From Platerodrilus igneus (taxonomy: Eukaryota; Arthropoda; Insecta; Coleoptera; Lycidae), in NCBI GenBank assembly GCA_036346225.1, contig JARFIW010001215.1, positions 3,606,501 through 3,670,500 on the forward strand: a stretch of 64,000 nucleotides of DNA. The letters are read 5' to 3'. Below are positions 23,220 through 33,960 of the stretch, piece by piece. The notes beneath the pieces were generated by a model. It did not search any database, had not been told where the DNA came from, and was given only the letters and a program-made list of their open reading frames with translations. The position numbers were made by a program, and so were the translations under genes. Positions within the stretch are counted from its first letter, which is position 1. Each line of letters begins with the position of its first letter.

Positions 23220-23360
23220 ATGACATTTCGGGTATATTTGGTGATCACTGATCACTTATGCGAATACCTCTGGCGCCGCTGGAATTATAAATATGCTAGA
23301 GATCCTTTCGAAGCTTTACTTCAGGCTATTCGCCATGAATATGATGATTCACGTGCTTAA
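23220..23360 (+). pseudogene. C-terminal remnant of an ISXO2/Merlin-like transposase
   Basis: A 46-codon open stretch ending in TAA at 23358-23360. The text DHLCEYLWRRWNYKYA followed by RDPFEALLQAIRHEY resembles the last part of the ISXO2-like DDE domain: in that family a hydrophobic-E-[FY]-[LM]-W-R-x-R pattern is followed by D-x-F-x-x-[LI]-L-x-x-I. An AATAAA lies at 23409-23414. The catalytic residues lie upstream in the family and are absent here, so this is a leftover, and mobilisation would need a transposase from another copy. Confidence 0.6.
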
Positions 23361-23454
23361 TTAATTTTACATTTATTCTTTTGCTTCATTCAAATTACAT
23401 TCTTGAGTAAATAAAAAATTGTGAACCTCTCGTTGTTTTTGTTGTTCTTTAGGG

Positions 23455-23932
23455 GTTGGGTTAGGTTAGGTTAGGTTAGGTTTGGTTAGGTTAGGTTAGG
23501 TTAGGTTACGTCAGGTTAGGTTAGGATAGATTAGGTTAGGTTGCGTTAGGTTCGGTTACGTTAGGTTAAGTTAGGTTCGGTTCGGTTAGGTTAGGTTACG
23601 TTAGGTTAGGTTTGGTTTTACGAAAAAATCAATTTTTTTGGTAAAAAAAAAATTCCCATAGGTTAGGTTTGGTTTGGTTAGGTTGGGTTAGGTTACGTTA
23701 GGTTAGGTTAGGTTGGGTTAAGTTAGGTTGCGTTAGGTTAGGTTTGGTTTTACGAAAGAAACAATTTTTTAGTAGAAAAAAAATCCCGTAGGTTAGGTTT
23801 GGTTTGGTTTGGTTAGGTTAGGTTAGGTTAGGTTACGTTAGGTTAGGTTAGGTTTGGTTAGGTTAGGTTACGTTAGGTTAGGTTTGGTTTTAAGAAAGAC
23901 AATTTTTTGGTAGAAAAAAAATTCCCATAGGC
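23455..23932 (+). repeat. TTAGG-like tandem arrays in three blocks
   Basis: Runs of ggttaggttagg with variants (ttacg, tttgg, ttcgg, ttggg). Each of the three blocks closes with a similar A/T-rich spacer: about tttggttttacgaaa, caattttttt, then aaaaattcccatag (ends near 23659, 23791 and 23932). TTAGG is the common insect telomere unit, but this array is internal, inside a transposon inside an LTR. Confidence 0.9.
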
Positions 23933-24544
23933 TTAACATGGGTTAGTTTATTGGCCAACTTTTTAAGGGGTCGTTTCCTAAACAAAAGTCGTATGTCGTT
24001 AGACTCGGGGTACCAAGTCGAATCGAAATATATATACGACCCCTAAAAATGTTTGTCTTTCTAAACCGAACTCTTGCCGTTTGTTTTTGTTTGTTATCTT
24101 TTTTTTTCGTATACTTTGTGCACATTTTCTCTACCACTTAGCTATCGAAATAAACAATATTTGTGAATTAATATTTAGACTACCCTAACCGTCGGATTGT
24201 ACGATATATACATCTAACTAACATAACTTGCAGAAGTTGTGAAAGTCTTTAAATTTTTCGACTCACCTATTTTATTCGTTTTATTTGGGTTTTTTAAACA
24301 CACCCTGGTACTTGTGCACCAATCCGTTGTTTGTTTAATTGATTTATCTCTTTCATTTCCAGATTGTTTATCATGTAATTGAGTATAAATCGCTAAATCG
24401 CTAATTTGACTTCTATTTGATCTTTAGTAAACAGATATAGTAAAGTAGTCTATTTAAAATTGAAGAATAGTAGCGAAGTCGAATAATGGATGGCGTTTAG
24501 TCAACTGCTATATTAAAAATTAATTGCTTAATTGATTTAATTTG

Positions 24545-25005
24545 CTTAATTATTCGTTTGATTATTCGGCTAGTCTGTTAGAGACGGTTCGTCGATTAGT
24601 TGACTAATCGATTTATCGATCGATTGATTAGTTACGGCTAATCGACTAATAGATTATTGAAGCTTTTATATACTTCTTTCTCTTTTTTGGGAATGAATCC
24701 ACATAGAGTTTTTAATTGTAGTTTTATTGACGTTTCGATTCGTAACGTAGGGATCCTTGTCAAAATAATTATCATTATTATTTTGAAAACGATTCTAGGT
24801 CATGAATCGAAACGTCAATAACTATACAATTAAAAACTCGATGTGGTTTCATTCCTAAAGAGGAGAAAGGATATTACATAACCAACCACAACAAACATAC
24901 AGGAAGTTTTATATACACTATTCGACTGATGGATTAGTTAATTTTAAAAAACCGTACCTTTCGATAAATCGATTAATCGATTAATTGACTAATCGAAAAT
25001 CGTTA
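24545..25005. repeat. palindromic TAATCGAT-rich sequence, split by a hairpin element
   Basis: 24590-24655 and 24960-25003 are made of overlapping attaatcgat/gactaatcga motifs that can pair with themselves. The hairpin element (24674-24906) lies between them. 24157-24545 and 25006-26250 contain no feature I can support; open frames there show no family motif. Confidence 0.5.
24674..24906. mobile_element. short hairpin (fold-back) element, copy 1
   Basis: Flanked by identical 10-bp repeats ttttatatac (24664-24673, 24907-24916). The interior is almost one long inverted repeat: arms such as attgacgtttcgattcg and cgaatcgaaacgtcaat meet near gtcaaaataattatcattat at the centre. The same structure with the same central motifs is found at about 44975-45165 and 52480-52690. 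It has no coding capacity. Confidence 0.75.
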
Positions 25006-26249
25006 TCACGAGTAGGAAAGAAGAAAGTATTCTACATGTACTTAAAATATGTATTTCTAATTACCCGTAAGCATATAACGTAGGGGTACGCAAAGCCGAA
25101 AAAACTAGTATTAAAATATTCATATCCGCGGGGGTTCCCCTGAATTTCTCATTATTGCATGTTTATTTTCTTTTTGGTATATGCAACAATACCAGTAACA
25201 ATGAAAGGACAACCGTGCTTGTTATCGTACTGCACATTTTCCTTTATTTTGACGCGTGCTCGCTATTTTGAGATCGTAATGCTCGGCATCCCTTGCGATA
25301 CAATTTCCTATACTGAGATAGCAATGATGAGGGTGGAATGTGATTTTACTGACTTAATACAAGAGCAGACGTGTGTCTCTCTTTTATGTAATAATATACC
25401 CAACAGACGCTTCTGCTTGTCGAACCATTTATTTTTAATTTGTAAGCATGCGGGATTTGTTTGTGTAATTTTTATATTACGTAAGGTCACGTGTGAACCA
25501 ACCCAAAGTTGCTAAAAGTTGGCAAAATGAATTAAACACAAAAAGCAATACTTAGGTGTAAGCTTTTTATACCATTTTGTACTAGTGCAGCAAAATCGAG
25601 ACAAACATCATCGTTAAGTTACTGGAACTACGACGTAATTGGGTCCATTTGATAAGTAAGGGTAACGAAGGCAGTCTGGAAACTTCAAGCTTGGTACTCG
25701 AATTACTTTTACTCTAATGACTGAAATACTGGTCACGTGTGTAACATAAGCTGTAATACATCTTGAATTTAATTGGTTTTGCTACACTAGTTCACTAACT
25801 TTTAGTTTTCGTTAAGTTTTATAACAAACGCGTCCTCCTAAGCAACATCTGCTGAGGCTTTTGATCTTATTGTTAACAAGCGACAAGCTCTAAACTCTTT
25901 GTAATAGTTTATTTATGGGGGCACGTGCTTGCTGCTTTGCGTAATGAAAGGTGTTCATTTGCGTTTCACAGCCGTTTTCTTTATAGTGGTAAAATGTTTT
26001 ATATTTGCTGTTGGACTCTTCCTTGTCGAACAAGGACATACCCAATAAACTTCCGCTTGGGTGTCGGACTCAAGATTCCTCGTCGTTTGACGTTTATAAG
26101 GCTCCCGTTGTTATCGTTGGGGTGGGCGGACTCTGAAAGTATGTAGATTTAGCACTGTTATTTTTAATGTTCACAAGCAAAAAAATAAGAGAAAGTTTAA
26201 AAGTACACAAATATACAAGTAAAATGTCAAAATAAACAGTTTATGCACT

Positions 26250-27355
26250 TTTAAGCACTTCGGAAGTCTTCGGCAATCTTCGGTAATCTTCGAAAGGCTT
26301 AGTGGTTGCTCGTGAAACCAAGTAGAAACGTAAATACTAAGTAAACAGATATATACAAAGTTCGGAGAGGTCCAAAGGTCTTCGGTAATCTTCGGAATGC
26401 TTCGTGGTTGCTCGTGGAACCAAGTAGGAATTTAAATACTAATTAAACAGATATATACAGAGTTCGGTAAGGTCCAAAGGTCTTCGGACTTCTTCGGAAG
26501 GCCTAGGGATATCTCGGTGATGCCGAGCGAAAACTTGAATAACGAAAATAAGGAAGTATTTATTGTTTGACGAGGTCTAGACTTCTTCGGAGGTTTTCGG
26601 GACTCTTCGGAAGTCTTCGTGGTTCACTTGCGGAACAACAGCGGAGTTATAAAGAATAATGATATACATACAATTTATACATTTACTATATACACAATAT
26701 TGAGAAGTTTGGAAGTCTTCGGTAGGCTTCGGAAGTCTTCGAAAATCCTCGGGTTTTACTCGTGAGACTGAGTAAGAGCTTGAATGACAAAAATAGGGAC
26801 GTATTTATTGTTTGAAGAGGTCCAGACGTCTTTGGAGGTCTTCGGGACTCTTCGGAAGTCTTCGTGGTTTACTTGTGGAACAACGCTGAGTTATAAAGAA
26901 TAATGATATACATACAAAACTATACTTCGACTATATACACAATATTGAGAGGTTCGGAAGTCTTCGGTATGCTTCGGAAGTCGTCGAAAATCCTCGGGTT
27001 TTACTCGTGAGGCTGAGTAAGAGCTTGAATGACGAAAATAGGAAGTATTTATTGTTTGAAGAGGTCTAGACGTCTTCGGAGGTGTTCGGGACTCTTCGGA
27101 AGTCTTCGTGGTTCACTTGCGGAACAACGCGGAGTTATAAAGAATAATGATATACATACAAAACTATACATTGATTATATACACAATATTGGGAGGTTCG
27201 GAAGTCTTCGGTAGGTTTCGGAAGTCTTCGAAAATCCTCGGGTTTTACTCGTGACGCTGAGTAAGAGCTTGGATGACGAAAATAAGAAAATATTTATGGT
27301 TTGAAGAGGTTCAGCCGTCTTCGGAGGTTTTCGGGACTCTTCGGAAGTCGTGGTG
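26250..27355 (+). repeat. ~244-bp satellite rich in CTTCGGAAG
   Basis: About four to five units. The best ones begin near 26703, 26947 and 27191 (gagaggttcggaagtcttcgg), giving a period of 244 bp. Each unit has many copies of a sub-motif ctTCGGaagtCTTCGG, then gagtaagagcttgaatgac, then a TA-rich stretch tatacatacaaaactata. The units at 26260-26640 are more diverged. The open frames crossing the array (27029-27214, 27301-27513) are by-products. Confidence 0.88.
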
Positions 27356-27679
27356 CTCTAGGCCTCGTCGAGCATGTTGCCACTGAATTCCATAGGGGTG
27401 ATATCTCGGAGGTACAGCGCACAGATACATTCAGCGTCACCGCAATAGATGACCTCTCGAGACGTTATGGCTGTGGGGGCGGCTGGGATGAATTCTTGCC
27501 GCAGCCTTTGTGAGTGCTGAAGCTGCTCTGGTGTCGGCGGTTGGGGTGACAACAGTTTCGGCAGCGGTAGACTGTCTCGGAAGGCACGCCGGAGAGCGTT
27601 CTGTAATTGCTTCCGGTGAACCTGGTGGTTCGAATGGGGTTTCCTGCCCATCGGTATTTGATTATTATAGTCGAATTAA

Positions 27680-27960
27680 ATGCGTTCCAGGTACGATGCC
27701 GGGCAGCGTAACTGGTCAGGTATAGAACAGGCTATGGAGAACACTGCTATACGAGCCCCAGGTACGGCGTCGGGCAGCGTAGCGGGTCAGAATTTTAGGC
27801 AGGCTATGGAGAGCACTGCGATACGTGCCCCAGGTGCGGCGGCGGGCAGCGTGACTAGTCGGATTCTTAAGCAGGCTTTGATTAGCACTGCTGGTTGAGG
27901 TAGTTCACAGACTATGGTGAGCATTGCAGTTGAGTCCTCAGGCTGTGGTGAGCACTAAGG
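27680..27960 (+). repeat. 72-bp minisatellite with open 24-residue repeat
   Basis: Three units starting ccaggtacgatgccgggcag, ccaggtacggcgtcgggcag and ccaggtgcggcggcgggcag, about 72 bp apart. Read on the plus strand they give a repeated peptide of the type APGTASGSVAGQ plus QAMESTAIR (27680-27898). It is GC-rich against an AT-rich background. A minus-strand open frame of 97 codons precedes it (27358-27651, Pro/Gln-rich); I do not recognise it. I see no start context or homology supporting a gene. Confidence 0.7.
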
Positions 27961-28149
27961 GTACTAAATTTTGCAGGATTCGCAATCATATTTATATGCT
28001 TTCTTCCCCTATGCAAGGTATGTTGAAAAAAGGTTAGTGGAATGGGCATCCAATAGATTCGCTAGTTTAAGGGTAGCACAAAAAATGAGTTGGAGATCCC
28101 GATTTTCTAGTCCTTTGTTCTATGTTTGGTACGTGTACTTTGATATAGG

Positions 28150-29280
28150 GTAACACCGTGACTAGCGGACCTGGATTAAGTCCTCCACCGCCGTCGCGAT
28201 GAGAGGGGCGTCTGATTTTGTTGAAAACAAAGTACTGGAGTACTCCCAAGGCTTGAATGAACTGATTTTCGTGAACTTCTAGAGATCCGTAAAACATCTC
28301 TGCGTTCGATCGAAGCCATTTCCTGACGGGTGGCAGTTTTACCTCTACGTGAAATTGGACGTTACGAACGAACCAGGGAGCTTCGAAGATTCTCCTTAGT
28401 GTCTTGTTCTCGATCACTTGGAGCTTACGCATTTACATTTACGCTACGTTGCCCCCATTCGACTGATACGTATGTAAACGTCGGTCTGTTTATTGTCATA
28501 TAGAAAGCGTTAAACTCACTTCGATTACTGGTCAGGGGGTATAGCTGTACCATAACTTCTTTCGTCTTGTTTGCCGTATATTCGATGCGACGTCTCCTTC
28601 AGGCGAAAACTGCCGTGATTTTTCCCTCTCCAGCATACTGTAGAGTAGGCAAGAGTGCCATACCTTATTGAAAGCTTACAACACATCCAGGAACACTGCG
28701 CTTGTGGACTGCCGCCAGTTGAAGCCTTATGTTATGTGCTCCACCACTCGCAGTATCAGGTGAGCGGTGGAATGTCCCTAGCAAAACCCGAACTATTCGT
28801 CCTGGGTCACGAAGTGCTCCTCCATCGTTGCACGTAGTCGCCTTACCAAAACGGCTAATGCTATTTCCTAACCACAGAGAGCAAACTAATTCGTCGGTAG
28901 TTTTGTGGGAATGTCGCAAATTCTCCTGCTCTCGTGCGTATTATCAGGTTCGCCGTCTTCCACAGTATTAAAAAATGACGACGCCTCTACATGGCTCTGA
29001 TGATTTCGGTTAATACATCAAGCTTCGATAAGTTCCTTGACTTCTTTTACTGTGGTAGGGTTGATTTCGTACGGGTCGTCGTTCCTTAGCTTCCTTCTGA
29101 TGTGGTTAATCCGTTCAATGTGCCGATGGTCTGCGGGAGCATAATTCGGCGCGAACTGACGTTCCATGCTGTTTGCAAAAGCGTCAACCTTTTCAGAAAC
29201 TGAATAGGCTAGACCTGATTCACCATGGATAGAAGGCACGCAGGACGCCTTGTTCCTTAGTCCTTTCGACGTTTTACACA
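28150..29280 (-). pseudogene. Jockey-clade LINE, RT relic
   Basis: Minus-strand degenerate frames. The first is the region before RT, GESGLAYSVSEKVDAFANSM and ERINHIRRKLRNDDPYEINP (29230-29030). Then come RT remnants FGFCxGHSTAHLILRVVEHI (about 28790-28720). The C-terminal end reads LQVIENKTLRRIFEAPWFVR followed by NVQFHVEVKLPPVRKWLR (28425-28310). These are typical of insect Jockey/TART-like elements, in which RT copies the element RNA at a nicked target. Stops and gaps rule out activity. It may be the 3' half of the copy whose endonuclease is at 34815-35640. Confidence 0.85.
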
Positions 29281-29326
29281 GAGAGTTGTCTTCGGCTTAG
29301 TGTTTTTCCAATTTGGTTTCTCATTT

Positions 29327-29330
<4 letters not shown>

Positions 29331-29377
<47 letters not shown>
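29331..29377 (+). repeat. (GT)n microsatellite
   Basis: About 23 uninterrupted gt dinucleotides followed by gcgcgcgc and a gtatgtat tail. It sits just upstream (minus-strand sense) of the Jockey RT relic. Confidence 0.95.
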
Positions 29378-29378
<1 letters not shown>

Positions 29379-29701
29379 TGTTGTAGGTGTGCGCGCGCGT
29401 ATGTATGTATATGTATTTGTCTTTATTTCTGACTATATTTTGGCCTATGACCCATCATCCTATTCGTACCTGGCTAAGTTATTTGAAATTAAATGAAGTT
29501 GAATGAAAATATATAAACCAAGGTAATTCAGGTTGACTTGCTCGACTGTTCTGGATGGTTATTGATCAGTTGATTTAGTTCAGAGTGTGTAGAAGTATCA
29601 TTGCTGCGATGCAGTCCCTACTTGGATGGTTATATTGAATGGTGTTCTTGGGCTTTATCAGTTTTCAGTTTGGTGTCTTAGTACTCTTGTATACCCTACA
29701 T

Positions 29702-29969
29702 GTGTTTTTCTAATGCTTCACCGGAAGGTACAACATTGGCCAGGAATTTTGAATTTTGCCGAACCCTTGCTGTTCCAAGCAAGGTAAGGACCTTTAACGT
29801 GCGTGACAACACTCACACACCGGACCTCCATTTTACCTCTCATCCGAATGAGGGCGTATTTTTGTGAAAAATGCTCGCCTAACATTTTTCAAGCGGACCG
29901 TGTCGGGTTTTGAATCCGGGGCCTTGGGCGTAGTAGTCACACGCATATCAACTACGCCACGGAGCCGTC
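29702..29969 (-). mobile_element. tRNA-derived SINE, copy 3
   Basis: Minus-strand copy. The head at the right end reads acggctccgtggcgtagttg; the box B region is altered (ggattcaaaacccg). The core motif cacgttaaaggtcc is present and the 3' end is near 29702. It lies next to the 3' end of the R1-like element. Confidence 0.8.
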
Positions 29970-30039
29970 AACTCTTATATACCGCAAGCTAGAGGTTAAG
30001 AGGGGAGAATAGGGTGTGTATTATGTATGATATCCTGTA

Positions 30040-32256
30040 GGAAATGGTTTAGAAGCAGAGGGTAATGCGTGGCTAAGAAGTTTAGGTTTGGAGGTGGAGA
30101 GTAGGGATCTAGGTCTTGAAGTTGTTTCTTAGTTGGGAAAAAGATGGGCAGTAGTAAAGTAGAGGGTCCAATGTTTCTGGGACGTTTTGATTGTAAGGGC
30201 AGAACAGAGAGAGGATTAAGTGGAAGAAGTGTAGCTTATGACGAAATTTATCATGATCTGTTAGGTATAGTAAAGTTGTTCTGGCGAAGTGGGTATGGGT
30301 ATTTCTGTGCTTGTAAAAAGGATGTGGAAGGTATATTTGCTGGTATTTGATTGAATCTAAGATGATTGCCAGGAGTTGAGTAAAGAATTGTAGATGCGGG
30401 ATTTGATTTCTGTGGCTAGAATATTTCGGTATATGACGTGGGAAAGTCATTCGTAGTGAAATTGGATAGGTCTTTGGAATTTATAGTTACGAATTTGGAG
30501 AGCGATGTGTAAGTGAATTTCGAGAAGTGAGATTTTTAAGAGTGTGTATAAGGAAGCGGTGGAGGTGGTTCGGAAAGCTCGGAAAACGTATAATAGGTAT
30601 GGGCGCATTATGGGGTCAAAGATTCTGCGCTAGTGAGGAGTGGTAAGAGAAAACCAGGAGTCTATGCTGTAGCGGACGATAGGGATGATGATGTTGTTCA
30701 GGATCAGTTTTCTAGTCAACTGGGTTAAGTGAACCGATTTAGGAAGGGAATGTTGTACATCCAATAGAAATCTTTTGGTTTTAGAGCGCATATCTTGCAA
30801 GTGGTTGTTCGTTTTAAGCCGTGTTTCAAGAGTAATACGTAGGTAAGAGTCTGAAAAAGTGATAGGTGTGTTGAGGATGTGGATTTTTAGACTTCCGTGG
30901 TTATTCAAGGAAGCCTTAAAGAGTAACATTTAGGTTTTTGTAGGAGAGATCAGTTATTTGTTCAGGATGGACCAGGATTCAACTTGTTAGGTGTTAGCTA
31001 TGGTTTCTAGTTCTAATCGGAAGTTGCCATGGATGAGGAAAGTGATTTCATCGGCGTTGGCAAGGGTATCGGTGTTTGGTACGTTAAAATCTAGGAGAGG
31101 GTTTATAGATAGGTTCCGCACTGTGGGTGATAGAACGGTTTCTCGAGAGCAGCATTGAATATTGAATTGGTGACAGAGAAATAGTTGGCGTTAACTGTAG
31201 CAGTGCGGGATGATAAATACGATTTGATGATTTGAGACGGAATTCTAAGGTTCCAAGTAGGTTGAGGATATTAGGCCACCAAAGGAGATCAAAAGAGAAC
31301 CGAAAATCAAGGAAAATGGCTAGGAAGTATTTCTGGTAGAAAGATTTGACTTTGGTGATAAGGGAATAAGTGGTTTGTTCTACGCTGTGGTTAGGACGGA
31401 ATCCGTGCTGACTCAAGGAAATGATGGAGTAGGTTTCAATGTGTGTGTTAATTTTATAGAGTATGAGTTTTTCAAGGAGTTTTCCAATGGTTGGGAGAAG
31501 GGCAAGTAGTCTATAGGAAGAACGATTTTCAGAGTGTTTGTTAGGTTTCAGGATTAGCGTGATACTTGCTTGTTTTAGGATGTGTGGAAAAATTCCAGAG
31601 GTTAGACATATGTAGAATACGGTATGTATAGTGGGTCGGAAAACAGGCCGTGATTTTTGGATGCTGATGATGGAAATTTGGTCAGGGCCGGGAGACTTTC
31701 AGGGGTTTAAGTTTGAGACTATAGTATCGCGGAGATTGGTAATAAGGAAATCGTCAGTAGGTTGGTTTGAGAAGTTTTACTGTTGGTGGTAAGTTGGGAC
31801 GGCGAATGTTATAGGGGGAATTGCTGTGTTTTAGAATAGGGATTAAGAGCCTAAAATTGTGGGGTTCTGTATAGAAGTGGTTATTACTGGGATATTTGCT
31901 GGAGGGGATTTAACTAACCTGCGATACGTTTTCCATGGTGCAGCTTATAGTTCATTGATAATGTCTTGGAGATGTTTATTCTTGGTTTCATAGATATTCT
32001 TCATAAATATTGTTCTAGCATGTTTGACCTGGGCAGATGTTGTTGCTAAGTGTTATCGATTCACGTTGTTGCGCCTTCTTAGTCTTTGTATTTTATGTCG
32101 CAGGTTGCAATTCTGTTGTCGTTCTTTTTGTATTGATGGATTCCACAAGGGCGAAGTACGTGTCACGTGATGTCTGTTAGGGATCGTCATAGTTGCGACA
32201 CGTTGAATAGATTAGATTAAGGTGTAGGCGTGCGTGTGTGTGTGTGTATGAGTGTG

Positions 32257-32312
<56 letters not shown>

Positions 32313-33160
32313 TGTGTGCGTGCATGCGTGTGTGTGTGTGTGTAAGGATTTCTGGATTATGGTTGAATTCAGGTGAATTTGGATTTTTTGACCTAAGTTT
32401 GTTAACGTGTAAGAAATAATGGCCAGTTAGCTTTATTGAAATTAAAGGAGAGAGTTTTTGGATAGTGTCGAGGTGGTAAGTTGGATAAAATATTGAAAGA
32501 TATAGGATTGTGATAGATGGATTGCATTAGGTGCATGTTGGTCCAGGATTCTATTAAGTTTTTAGAGAAGGGGGTGGCTAGAGTAACGTCAATATATGAT
32601 TTGTGCAGAATAGATTCCCACGATTGGGCAATAGTCGGAATGTTCAGAATTTTTAGGTGGTGTTGTTGGATAAAATCTTCAAGGAGCGTGCTTCGTTCAT
32701 CAGTGGTGTCACTGTGCCAAAGCATCGATCTGGCATTGGAATCTGCGCAGATGATTGTCGGTGAGTTTCCAATCGCTTGTAGTACATTGTCTAAGTGTTG
32801 TAGGAGGTGAATATGTATGTCTGCGTAATACTGAATGTACGCCGAAGTCATGTGTAGTGTCTCTGTCTTTCAATGGAGTTGTACGGTCAGGATTTGGGGT
32901 GTTGATAAGAATAGGAGTACAGAGGAGTCAATGTAAGGGTCGTTGATAATAATAGCAACGAATAAGTTACGATCAGTTAGGTTGGGATGTACGAAGAATT
33001 TATCGTAGAGGGGGGGTGCAATTTTGCTATTTACAAGGTAGGGTTTTTGCAGAATGGCTAGGGATAGATATTATTCTTGAAGGATGTGGGAAAGCTTTAA
33101 GGTTGCAGAACGGGAATGCTAGAGATTTATCTGAATGGCTCGGAGATTTGAGTAAGATGG
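30040..33160 (-). pseudogene. R1-clade LINE, ORF2 (endonuclease, RT, C-terminal knuckle)
   Basis: Minus strand. The start of the endonuclease, LRAIQINL, is at about 33160-33130. The endonuclease core has IICADSNARSMLWHSDTTDE followed by RSTLLEDFI and YIDVTLATPFS (32780-32580). RT: SQHGFRPNHSVEQTTYSLI, FLAIFLDFRFSFDLLWWPNI (31410-31260); the catalytic box is worn to ANADEITFLI (about 31050-31020). The thumb reads ITLETRLKTNNHLQ and LDVQHSLPKSVHLTQLTRKL (30850-30720). The C-terminus ends with TLDPLLYYCPSFSQLRN (30160-30115). R1-clade proteins nick target DNA and reverse transcribe at it. A purine/pyrimidine microsatellite interrupts the region between endonuclease and RT (32226-32345). It is dead. 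Confidence 0.85.
32226..32345 (+). repeat. (GT)n/(GCGT)n microsatellite inside the R1-like element
   Basis: About 120 bp of gtgtgt and gcgtgcgt units (about 14 gcgt units in the middle), with flanks gcatgcgtgt. It lies within the ORF2 body, so it either expanded after insertion or was brought in by repair. It has alternating purine-pyrimidine content that could favour Z-DNA. Confidence 0.93.
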
Positions 33161-33189
33161 ATATTTACAGATCCCAGGTACATAATTTG

Positions 33190-33960
33190 TATTGAGATGA
33201 GTAGCACAATCGGTTCTTAATTTGGATGTCTCTAAAGACTGTTTATAGATGGGACAATCTGGCCTGAAACTAGGTGGTTGTGAGAACCACCGATTCGAAG
33301 ACAATTGGGCGGTTGGGACACGATTTTATTGAATGCTTCTTACTACAGTGGCCCCAGTTGATGGTGGTGCGGCAGACATTTGCAGAATGACCATATTGCT
33401 GGCAATTGTAACATCTTGTGACAGATACTAAGTCTCTTATTTGGCATGACTTATCCAATGTATATATCAAGTCTTACGCTTAAAATCGTGCGGAGGAGGG
33501 AGATATTTAGGATCAGGTTATCGGTATTGGTTTTGGGACAGCGTACGGTTACGCAGATTTCATTTCAGTAGAATTTTTCAGGAATGACATGTTGAGATGT
33601 CGGTAGAAGTAGGAGAAGGTGTCCGGGGTTTGAATGTCTTTACCTATGTCAAAATGATTATCTGGGTTTGGAGAGGTTTAGGAACATGGATGAAGTAGAT
33701 ATTTTGGTTCAAATTAGACATAGTACCAAAGTTGAAAGATTTATCTGTTCGGATAGTAACGACTGATTGTGAAGGACGTATGATCCGGATAGACAGGTCT
33801 GCGAGGGAAGGTTGCAGGTTCTGTTTCACAATGTTGACTAATTGGGGCGGGGTAGTTTCAGTCGATGTGGGTGTTAAGGTAATTGTTTTTGGCCGTGGTT
33901 TTGTAGATGGTGCATGTTGTGAGCGTCGACTTCTGAAACGGCATAAGCGAATCAGCTGAT
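33190..33960 (-). pseudogene. R1-clade LINE, ORF1 with zinc knuckles
   Basis: Minus-strand remnants of the RNA-binding ORF1. Its C-terminal half has SVTRCYNCQQYGHSANVC (about 33425-33370), a CCHC knuckle, then WGHCSKKHSIKSCP (33350-33310), a second knuckle that keeps two Cys and one His. CCHC knuckles in this order near the end of ORF1 are usual in R1 and Jockey-group LINEs. The upstream part up to 33960 is broken into frames without a recognisable start. It is followed by ORF2 on the same strand. Confidence 0.75.

Larger units (their letters stand above)
23048..24078 (+). mobile_element. 1,031-bp TIR transposon (Merlin-like) carrying TTAGG arrays
   Basis: Imperfect terminal inverted repeats of ~150 bp: the left starts ggctggagttcggtttag and the right, complemented, starts ggcaagagttcggtttag. 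It is flanked by identical 9-bp duplications gtttgtttt (23039-23047, 24079-24087). The undisturbed site aattgtttgttttt is at 17174-17187 in the 5' LTR. After the left repeat comes a short frame (23220-23360) like the end of a Merlin/ISXO2 transposase, then TTAGG-like arrays in three blocks. Merlin elements have 8-9-bp duplications, which fits; Mutator-like or fold-back classes are alternatives. Confidence 0.85.
22688..24156 (+). repeat. 3' LTR of the plus-strand BEL/Pao element, split by a TIR transposon
   Basis: Starts TGTTTCG at 22688, follows the 5' LTR (16834 on) closely to 23047, and resumes after the inserted transposon at 24088 or so with tctctaccacttagctatcg, ending taaaca at 24156. 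The missing middle is exactly the insertion 23048-24078 plus one copy of its 9-bp target duplication. The worn polypurine stretch is just upstream. Confidence 0.88.

Noticed and set aside
23455..23932. Chromosome end or telomere
   Set aside because: The TTAGG-like array is short, full of variants, blocked by spacers and enclosed by transposon termini within an LTR.
25159..25515. 118-codon plus-strand frame with hydrophobic N-terminus
   Set aside because: No family motif, no conserved pattern, AT-rich setting; not enough to call a gene.
26250..27355. CRISPR array
   Set aside because: Units are ~244 bp with no short constant repeat plus unique spacers, in a eukaryotic setting; it is a satellite.
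27358..27651. 97-codon Pro/Gln-rich minus-strand frame
   Set aside because: GC-rich sequence opens frames by chance; I saw no homology or start context.
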